This document shows positions 6,393-10,816 of a DNA stretch of 10,816 nt, one piece after another; the first letter of the stretch is position 1; each line of letters starts with the position of its first letter. Source of the stretch: Vicinamibacteria bacterium (lineage in GTDB: Bacteria; Acidobacteriota; Vicinamibacteria; Fen-336; JAGNNV01). Position numbers and translations under genes: made by a program. The DNA lies in assembly GCA_016650185.1 (NCBI GenBank), contig JAENWE010000129.1, positions 1 to 10,816 on the forward strand, written 5' to 3'. The notes under the pieces were generated by a model, which searched no databases, had not been told where the DNA came from, and saw nothing but the letters and a program-made list of their open reading frames with translations.

Positions 6393-7450
6393 CCCAGTTC
6401 TTCGAGGACCCCCTTGATCAGCAGGGGCCATACGGTTGTGGCGTCCGCGTAGACCTCGGCTTGCCGGCCGCCCTCACTGGCCGGGACGAACTTGCCCCAA
6501 GAGACGCCTTCCGAATAGGTGCAGCCGGACAGGCCGCCCCAATGAACCGGCTCGGGACAGATCCTGACCGCGTAGTGATAGCGGGGAGGACGAAAGCTCT
6601 CCTCCAGGCGATCGTTGGTGATGTCCACGAAAGGGCCGACTTCCTGCGCCCAGTTGCGGGGCACGCCGCCGCCGATGGTGAAGATGCCCAGTTTCTTGGC
6701 TCCGAGGGCGAAGCGGGCGAAGCTGATGAGGTCGTGAAACGGGTTGTAACGCGGGACCACGTTGAACAGATCCATCGGAGTGTTGATCTCGCCGCGTTTG
6801 CGGGCGTGACGCATGGCCCAGGTGGCGAGGTCCAGCCCGAGTTCCGAGTCGGTGAGCGCGGGGACGTACACCGGCACTCCCTTGAGATACGCGCTCCGCA
6901 GGACGCCGCCGCCCTCCGTGTCTTCGGCCAGAACCTGGCCGAGAGCCCGGCAGATCACTTCCGACGATAGCTCCTTCTCGGGACCAAGCAGCTCCATGGC
7001 CTTGGTCGAGAACTCCTCGACGTGATTGAGATTCGCCTCCATCTCCAGCGTGTCGTAGACGCGGTTGTAGCCCTTGTCGAAAAGCTCCTCGTCGGAAACT
7101 TCCGGGTTGTAGCGATAGTGAGTGAGCCCGATCGCCTCGGATAGCCCGTGCGCCATCAAGGCCCCGGTGGAGACCACCGCGTGGACCAGACCTTCGTCGA
7201 TCATCTTTTGGATGACCTTGCCCATCTTGCCGATGGTCATGGCACCCGAGAGGGTCATGACCACTTTGCAGTCGGGATCTTTCGCCATTGCCACCATGAT
7301 CTCGAAGGCCTCGCCCAGGGACCGGCCGGAGAAAGCGGTGTGGCTCATCCCGCGCAGGAGGGATGAGAAGGAAGTCACCTCGTCGAGGTCCAGGCTCTTG
7401 AGGGGGACAAGACGGTCTTCGCGACCGTCATGGAGATGGCGTTTGTGCAT
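6386..7450 (-). CDS. Deoxyhypusine synthase-family protein (bacterial DHS-like / homospermidine-type)
   Basis: Homologue of deoxyhypusine synthase, the NAD-dependent enzyme that moves the aminobutyl group of spermidine to a lysine of eIF5A in eukaryotes and archaea. Bacteria lack eIF5A, and bacterial relatives are linked to polyamine aminobutyl transfer such as homospermidine formation. Seen in 354 aa: TLSGAMTIGKMGKVIQKMID (66-85), STGALMAHGLSEAIG (94-108), GVPVYVPALTDSELG (191-205; human enzyme has IPVFSPALTDGSLG), GIFTIGGGVPRNWAQ (255-269) and SEGVSWGKF with Lys320, the equivalent of the human EAVSWGK catalytic lysine (Lys329), then AEVYADATTVWPLL. So the covalent-intermediate lysine is retained. 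The ATG at 7450 lacks a clear Shine-Dalgarno. It follows the HAD gene across a 190-bp gap filled mostly by a long palindrome. Family firm; substrate unknown. Confidence 0.9.
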   Translation of the reverse strand: MHKRHLHDGREDRLVPLKSLDLDEVTSFSSLLRGMSHTAFSGRSLGEAFEIMVAMAKDPDCKVVMTLSGAMTIGKMGKVIQKMIDEGLVHAVVSTGALMAHGLSEAIGLTHYRYNPEVSDEELFDKGYNRVYDTLEMEANLNHVEEFSTKAMELLGPEKELSSEVICRALGQVLAEDTEGGGVLRSAYLKGVPVYVPALTDSELGLDLATWAMRHARKRGEINTPMDLFNVVPRYNPFHDLISFARFALGAKKLGIFTIGGGVPRNWAQEVGPFVDITNDRLEESFRPPRYHYAVRICPEPVHWGGLSGCTYSEGVSWGKFVPASEGGRQAEVYADATTVWPLLIKGVLEELGR

Positions 7451-7478
7451 GTGCCGGAATCTACCAGCGCGAGGCGAA

Positions 7479-7644
7479 CTAGCAGCCCGTGGCGAAAGTC
7501 GGGACGCGTCGGAAGCGGATCTTTTCCGCCAGCTCTGCGTTGCTGAACCTCGAAATATTCCCGATATTCCTTCGGTCCAGCGCCTTGATCTGACGAAAAA
7601 TCTCTCGCTTGCGACGCGACCGGACTTTCGCCACGGGCTGCTAG
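7479..7644. repeat. 166-bp long imperfect palindrome, MITE-like or hairpin-RNA element
   Basis: The ends are inverted copies: 7479-7500 and 7623-7644 are a perfect 22-bp inverted repeat (CTAGCAGCCCGTGGCGAAAG followed by TC), and the outer 39 bases of each arm pair at 36 positions. Pairing continues less exactly to the centre, where AATAT (7554-7558) and ATATT (7564-7568) flank a TCCCG loop. The whole element can therefore fold into one long hairpin. Both ends are CTAG, which could be a palindromic target duplication or part of the repeat. It fills most of the space between two genes read leftward, and its right end holds the HAD stop codon. No transposase is encoded. Structure seen directly; mobility is inferred. 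Confidence 0.8.
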
Positions 7645-8342
7645 CGCCCGCGGATCAGGTCCCGAATTTCCCGGAGATGAGCGATCTCGTGATTGATGGT
7701 GACGCCGCGGGCAGTCTCGGCCGCCGCGCGGCTGGGATTGAACCAGACGAAGAACACGGACGCGCGATTGGCGGCGAGTCCGTCCACCTGCGGATCGTCG
7801 CCGATGTAGACCGCCTGGTCGGGCTCAACCCTAAGTCGCCGCAGGGCCTGCTCGATGATGCGAGGGTCGGGTTTGGTGAAGCCGGCCCGCTCGGACGTCA
7901 CCACGACCGGGAACACGGCTTTGAGGTCGCTGGCCCCAAGACGACGTCGCTGCACCCGATCGATTCCGTTCGTCACTACCCCCATGCGAACGCCGAGGCG
8001 TGCGACGGATCGAACGGCCGCCGCGGCGCCCGAGATAAGATCACCCCGCGACGAGAACTCGTCGAGATAGAGCGGGGCGAGGGTGCGAGCGGGCGCGGGA
8101 TCGTGTCCGATCTTTTCGAGCCACAGATGGAACCTCAAGACCCGCAGTTCCTTTGAGGTCAGTCGGCCCGCGCGATACTCGCCCCACACATGGGTGTTGA
8201 CCACCCGATAGGCCTCGAGGGCCTTCGGGCCGAGGGGCACGCCCGCGGCCCGCGCGACGCATCCGAGCGCGCGGCGTTCGGTTCTTTCGGTGTCGAAGAG
8301 GGTATGGTCGAGATCGAAGAGAACCGCCCGAACCGGCCTCAA
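7641..8342 (-). CDS. HAD-superfamily phosphatase, YjjG/YfnB nucleotidase type
   Basis: Haloacid-dehalogenase-fold hydrolase that should remove phosphate through an aspartyl-phosphate intermediate. Motif I is FDLDHTLFD (nucleophile Asp10, acid/base Asp12), motif II VVTNG (122-126), motif III Lys157 in FTKPDP, motif IV YIGDDPQVDGLAANRA (179-194). The helical cap contains YRVVNTHVWGEYRAGRLTSKELRVLRF (45-71), which resembles the E. coli YjjG cap (QAVNKPLWVDYQNG...), a pyrimidine 5'-nucleotidase thought to clear non-canonical nucleotides; that is the best functional guess. Start is TTG at 8342 with GGAGG eight bases upstream, inside the 3' end of infA; no better start exists. Length (233 aa) is typical. 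The stop codon falls in the terminal CTAG of the adjoining palindrome, so the last residues (RGR) may have been set by its insertion. Confidence 0.88.
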   Translation of the reverse strand: MRPVRAVLFDLDHTLFDTERTERRALGCVARAAGVPLGPKALEAYRVVNTHVWGEYRAGRLTSKELRVLRFHLWLEKIGHDPAPARTLAPLYLDEFSSRGDLISGAAAAVRSVARLGVRMGVVTNGIDRVQRRRLGASDLKAVFPVVVTSERAGFTKPDPRIIEQALRRLRVEPDQAVYIGDDPQVDGLAANRASVFFVWFNPSRAAAETARGVTINHEIAHLREIRDLIRGR

Positions 8343-8357
8343 GGCAGGCGCCTCCGC

Positions 8358-8576
8358 CTACTTCGCTCGATACGTGATGAAGCCCTTCTTCAAATCGTAG
8401 GGCGATACGCCCACGGTCACGCGGTCGCCGATGATGACTCGAATCCGGAACCGTCGCATCTTGCCGTTCAGCTTGGCCAGTACTTCGTGCCCCTCGCCGC
8501 AGTTCACCTTGTAGTGTCCGCCCGCGAAAATTTCCGTCACCGTTCCCTGCAGCTCAACCAGATCTTCTTTGCTCAT
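8358..8576 (-). CDS. infA: Translation initiation factor IF-1
   Basis: Small OB-fold (S1-like) protein that binds the 30S A site and helps IF-2 and IF-3 during initiation. The 72 aa have the full family length: MSKEDLVELQGTVTEIFAGG, HEVLAKLNGKMRRF, RIRVIIGDRVTVGVSPYDL and KKGFITYRAK. The MRRFRIRVIIGDRVTVGVSPYD version differs from the textbook KMRKNYIRILPGDKVTVELSPYD and resembles the second, stand-alone IF-1 paralogue found in some bacteria. The context agrees with this: it sits with a HAD phosphatase and a NuoF-like gene, not in the ribosomal-protein/secY operon. No good Shine-Dalgarno precedes the ATG. It lies 37 bp after the NuoF-like gene and 15 bp before the HAD gene. Confidence 0.94.
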   Translation of the reverse strand: MSKEDLVELQGTVTEIFAGGHYKVNCGEGHEVLAKLNGKMRRFRIRVIIGDRVTVGVSPYDLKKGFITYRAK

Positions 8577-8585
8577 CTGCGGGTA

Positions 8586-8591
8586 TTTTAG
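8586..8591 (-). promoter_or_regulatory. Possible -10 element for infA
   Basis: On the minus strand, TAAAAT matches the sigma-70 -10 consensus at five of six bases and ends nine bases before the infA ATG. A -35 at the right spacing is not evident. If used, transcription would begin within a few bases of the start codon, giving a near-leaderless mRNA, which would fit the missing Shine-Dalgarno. Confidence 0.25.
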
Positions 8592-8613
8592 CCTGTTTGT
8601 GCCGGGCTCGCGT

Positions 8614-9783
8614 TCACATGAGATTCAGGAAGTCGTCGAGCGCGCGTCGCTCGGCGGCTTCCGGCGCGAAGGGATCTCTTTCTCGGGCGCCGGGCCGAGT
8701 CGGAACGCCACGCAGACGTTCGATGATCTCGCCTTGCCAGCGTGTGAACAAACCCGTCACCGCGTCGGCTCCCGCCCGAGAGTGAGAACAGTAGCCGTGC
8801 ATGGACATGAAGGCTGCGGTCTCTCGAATCGCCGAATGCGGGGTGAGGCGATTGGCGCTGGGCCGGTCTCCGGCGATGAGGCCGCGTAGGTTTCGGGCGC
8901 CGAGCACGCAGGGCGGGCACTGGCCGCAGGATTCGCGTTCGAAGAAGCGGGCGACCGCATCGACGATGGAAGGCCACGACGTGTCCTCGCCGAGGACCAG
9001 GATGGACGCGGTTCCAAGCGCGCTGCCCAGTGCCTCGATCGCGGCTGGTTTCAATTCGACGTCAAGCTGAGCGGGAGTCAGAGGCATCGATTGGACGCCG
9101 CTCGGAAACACTAGGCCTACGGGCGAGGTGGCTCCGCCGCCCTCGGTATCGATCACGTCTCGAAGGGCCCGGTTGGTCCGCACCTCGTAGGCGCCCGGAG
9201 AGCGGACATCGCCCCAGAGCGTGAGGGTGAGCGTCTCGGTCGCCGCGAATGCGGAACCCTCGTTCACCGCGCCGGGAACACGCGCCAGGGTGTCGACATT
9301 TTGAACCAGGGTGGGTCGCCCGAACAGGCCTACGGCGGAGGGACGGGGAGGCTTAGGACGGGGCCAGGCGGTCCGGCCTTCGATCGACTCCAGCAGGGCC
9401 GTCTCCTCGCCGCCCACATAGCTGTCGTCCCCCCGATGAAGGGAGACGATCGAGGCGAGGCCGAGATCCTGCAGGGCTTTTCGGAGAAGCTCTTCCTCGA
9501 TGCCGAACGATCCTCTCAGGTACACATACCCGCGCTCCGCCCCCAGAACATCCATGGCGATCTTGAGGCCGAGCAGCACGTCCTTGGGGCGCGCGCGCAT
9601 GACGAACCGATCCTTGATCGACCCGGGCTCACCCTCGCCTCCATTGGCGATGACGAGTGGACGACCGTCCTCGGCAAGGACGGCGCACCATTTCCGATAG
9701 GTCTCGAACCAGCCTCCGCCCCTTCCGCGCAGGCCCGAGGCTTCGAGTTGATTCAGAGTGTGGTCGTCGGTTCTCGGCTTCAT
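8614..9783 (-). CDS. NuoF-like NADH/FMN- and [4Fe-4S]-binding subunit, orphan
   Basis: Homologue of the 51-kDa flavoprotein family (NuoF, HoxF, formate dehydrogenase beta), which takes electrons from NADH via FMN to a [4Fe-4S] cluster. Seen in 389 aa: the FMN/NADH loop SGLRGRGGGWFETYRKW (16-32; family usually GLRGRGGAGFPTGLKW), ANGGEGEPGSIKDR (46-59), YVGGEETALLESIEG (122-136), LFGRPTLVQNVDTLA (153-167), an SLBB-type stretch LTLWGDVRSPGAYEV (187-201) and the cluster ligands Cys286, Cys289 and Cys292 in ESCGQCPPC plus Cys332 in HGYCSHSRAGADAV. The ATG at 9783 is forced by an in-frame TAG 18 bases upstream. It is shorter than Complex I NuoF (~430 aa) and has no nuoE or nuoG next to it, so it is probably not the Complex I subunit. 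Partner and electron acceptor unknown. Confidence 0.85.
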   Translation of the reverse strand: MKPRTDDHTLNQLEASGLRGRGGGWFETYRKWCAVLAEDGRPLVIANGGEGEPGSIKDRFVMRARPKDVLLGLKIAMDVLGAERGYVYLRGSFGIEEELLRKALQDLGLASIVSLHRGDDSYVGGEETALLESIEGRTAWPRPKPPRPSAVGLFGRPTLVQNVDTLARVPGAVNEGSAFAATETLTLTLWGDVRSPGAYEVRTNRALRDVIDTEGGGATSPVGLVFPSGVQSMPLTPAQLDVELKPAAIEALGSALGTASILVLGEDTSWPSIVDAVARFFERESCGQCPPCVLGARNLRGLIAGDRPSANRLTPHSAIRETAAFMSMHGYCSHSRAGADAVTGLFTRWQGEIIERLRGVPTRPGARERDPFAPEAAERRALDDFLNLM

Positions 9784-9949
9784 CCTGGTAAGCCGGGGAC
9801 TCTAGCCCCCTGTGGGATATTTCGCTCCGTCGACCCATGGTTCTTCTTCATTGTGCGAAAAAGGCGACCTGGGGTTTCGCGCGATCAGGTCAGGTCGCAT
9901 ACACTCCTTTCGCCCGCACCACCAGCCATTCCAGGGGAGACCACGAAAA
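9784..9949. promoter_or_regulatory. Divergent nuoF-like/erpA intergenic control region
   Basis: These 166 bp lie between two start codons facing away from each other, so promoters for both units are expected here. The most regular sequence is a 7-bp inverted repeat GCGACCT (9864-9870)/AGGTCGC (9892-9898), with CAGGTC present twice in its right half (9886-9891 and 9891-9896). It could be an operator. No clear -35/-10 pair was found, although a TACACT-like hexamer follows at about 9900-9905 in the erpA direction. Confidence 0.45.
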
Positions 9950-10276
9950 ATGATCCAGCTCACGCCGACCGCAGCCAGCAAAGTCAAGGGAATCCTTGAA
10001 GTGGAGAAGGAAAACATCGCCAACGGTGGGCTCCGGGTCTATGTCCAGGGCGGCGGCTGCTCTGGCTTCTCATACGGGATGGTCCTCGACGAAGTGGCTG
10101 AGGACGATGAAGTGTTCGAGTTCGAGGGCGTGAAGGTCATCGTCGATCAGATGAGTCTCAAGCACCTGGACAATGCCACCATCGACTACAAGGAAGACCT
10201 CATGGGCGGCGGTTTCGCGATCAAGAATCCGAACGCCAAGTCCACTTGTGGCTGCGGCTCATCGTTTAGCTCCTAA
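9950..10276 (+). CDS. erpA: A-type iron-sulfur cluster carrier, ErpA/IscA family
   Basis: Carries Fe-S clusters from the assembly scaffold to target proteins. The 108 aa have the three family cysteines: Cys37 in GGGCSGFSYGM, and Cys100 and Cys102 in NPNAKSTCGCGSSF. The C-terminal NPNAKSTCGCGSSFS is the ErpA form rather than the IscA form (NPNVKDECGCGESF), so I name it erpA; function within the A-type group can still differ. The ATG at 9950 gives the standard MIQLTPTAASKVK start and has GGGGAG about eleven bases upstream. The frame is open back to an ATG at 9812, but the additional 46 residues look non-coding. No iscS/iscU or suf genes are nearby. It stands divergent from the NuoF-like Fe-S protein and is followed by a GC-rich hairpin. 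Confidence 0.94.
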   Translation: MIQLTPTAASKVKGILEVEKENIANGGLRVYVQGGGCSGFSYGMVLDEVAEDDEVFEFEGVKVIVDQMSLKHLDNATIDYKEDLMGGGFAIKNPNAKSTCGCGSSFSS

Positions 10277-10284
10277 TTCTGTAG

Positions 10285-10313
10285 GCGGCGGCCTGGTCAG
10301 GCATCGCCGCTTT
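10285..10313 (+). terminator. GC-rich hairpin after erpA
   Basis: GCGGCGGCCTG-GT-CAGGC-AT-CGCCGC folds into an 11-bp stem with a two-base bulge and a tight two-base loop (four bases if the closing pair opens), followed by TTT. It begins nine bases after the erpA stop. The U-tract is short, so termination may be partial; it fits the end of a one-gene transcript. Confidence 0.6.
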
Positions 10314-10384
10314 GCCGAACCTGCGCGACCCTAGACAAGGCCTTGGGTAAGCCAGGTACGAGATTTGCTCATCGGTAGAAAGTA

Positions 10385-10816
10385 ATGGCCACAGACTCCA
10401 GTTCATCCTCGCCCTTGGCTCCTCCCGTGTCTGACGCCGGGGTTCTGCGATCCGCCTTCTCCCCCCAAAGCCACACTGTGGCGCGAGCCACACACCGCGT
10501 GTTGACCCTACGAACCTCCACGCGCCTGGAACTGCTCAACCTGACGGACCGTGTTCAGGAGTCGGTCCGAAGCGCTCAGGCGGGTGAGGGGCTGGTCCTC
10601 GTCTCCTCTCTACACACCACGTTCGCTCTTATGGTGAACGAGTGGCAAGAGGCCCTGCTCGAGGATATCCGGACCATGCTCGGAACCCTCATCCCGAATG
10701 AGCGCGACTATCACCATAACGACCCACGGCAGTCGGATTGCGACCGGAAGAATGCGCATGCCCATCTGCAGGCCACCCTGCTCGGGCATTCGCTTTCCTT
10801 TGGGGTGACCGGCGGA
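10385..10816 (+). CDS. YjbQ/UPF0047-family protein (3' end outside window)
   Basis: The frame is open for 144 codons to the window end. From about residue 39 it matches the YjbQ/UPF0047 (secondary thiamine-phosphate synthase-like) family: VLTLRTSTRLELLNLTDRVQ, VLVSSLHTTFALMVNE (71-86; family LLHTSASLTINE), DIRTMLGTLIPNERDYHHND (94-113) and AHAHLQATLLGHSLSFGV. The conserved histidines of this small metal-binding-like fold are present; the biological reaction is not well established. The first ~35 residues are Ser/Pro-rich and not typical. The ATG at 10385 is the furthest upstream possible, because a TAG lies nine bases before it, but GTG codons at later positions (for example just before LTLRTS) could be the true start. 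Ribosome site is weak. About 15-20 residues appear to be missing at the C-terminus. Confidence 0.85.
   Translation, partial: MATDSSSSSPLAPPVSDAGVLRSAFSPQSHTVARATHRVLTLRTSTRLELLNLTDRVQESVRSAQAGEGLVLVSSLHTTFALMVNEWQEALLEDIRTMLGTLIPNERDYHHNDPRQSDCDRKNAHAHLQATLLGHSLSFGVTGG

Noticed and set aside
7479..7644. The palindrome as an ordinary intrinsic terminator for the HAD gene
   Set aside because: Arms of about 80 bases with no following T-run are far longer than a rho-independent terminator, although it might still weaken transcription.
7122..8156. A 344-codon plus-strand open frame across the palindrome and parts of the DHS-like and HAD genes
   Set aside because: It is antisense to two motif-complete genes and crosses a palindrome; no recognisable protein features.
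9812..9949. N-terminal extension of erpA to an ATG at 9812
   Set aside because: The extra 46 residues are unlike the family, the region is the promoter gap to a divergent gene, and a ribosome site precedes the ATG at 9950.
10277..10384. Possible small RNA or tRNA between erpA and the YjbQ-family gene
   Set aside because: The first hairpin fits a terminator; I found no cloverleaf, no T-arm GTTCRA sequence and no CCA-compatible end.

Overview
The window is a compact, visibly GC-rich bacterial chromosome segment made mostly of housekeeping genes. A type IV pilus retraction ATPase points to a pilus-bearing, probably Gram-negative bacterium. The pilT-recX-alaS order, the rsmD-coaD-aminotransferase operon and a bacterial deoxyhypusine-synthase-like gene would fit Acidobacteriota, Myxococcota or a related deltaproteobacterial-type lineage. 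That placement is inference; no single gene fixes the taxon. No rRNA, tRNA, CRISPR array, transposase or phage gene was found.

Layout. (1) 1-3484, minus strand: pilT -> recX -> alaS, tightly packed (5-bp gap, then an 8-bp overlap); alaS is cut by the window start inside its editing domain. (2) 3485-3613: divergent control region with two small inverted repeats. (3) 3614-6379, plus strand: rsmD -> coaD -> class I aminotransferase -> 126-aa protein of unknown function. All three junctions use the same GTGA overlap of start and stop codon, so this is a translationally coupled operon. (4) 6380-6385: 6-bp convergent gap whose two stop codons sit in the arms of a short hairpin. (5) 6386-9783, minus strand, read from the right: an orphan NuoF-like flavin/Fe-S subunit -> infA -> YjjG-type HAD phosphatase -> a 166-bp long-palindrome element -> a deoxyhypusine-synthase-family enzyme that keeps the catalytic lysine. 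(6) 9784-9949: divergent control region. (7) 9950-10816, plus strand: an ErpA-type Fe-S carrier, a GC-rich hairpin, then a YjbQ/UPF0047 gene cut by the window end.

Functional links. RsmD and IF-1 serve the small ribosomal subunit and initiation, AlaS charges and proofreads tRNA-Ala, CoaD makes dephospho-CoA, RecX modulates RecA, and ErpA supplies Fe-S clusters. The NuoF-like protein carries a four-cysteine cluster motif and is divergent from erpA. The least ordinary items are the 166-bp palindrome that supplies the HAD gene's stop codon, the deoxyhypusine-synthase homologue in a bacterium, the NuoF homologue with no visible NuoE/NuoG partner, and the coupled 126-aa unknown protein. I do not see a complete undescribed multi-gene system here.
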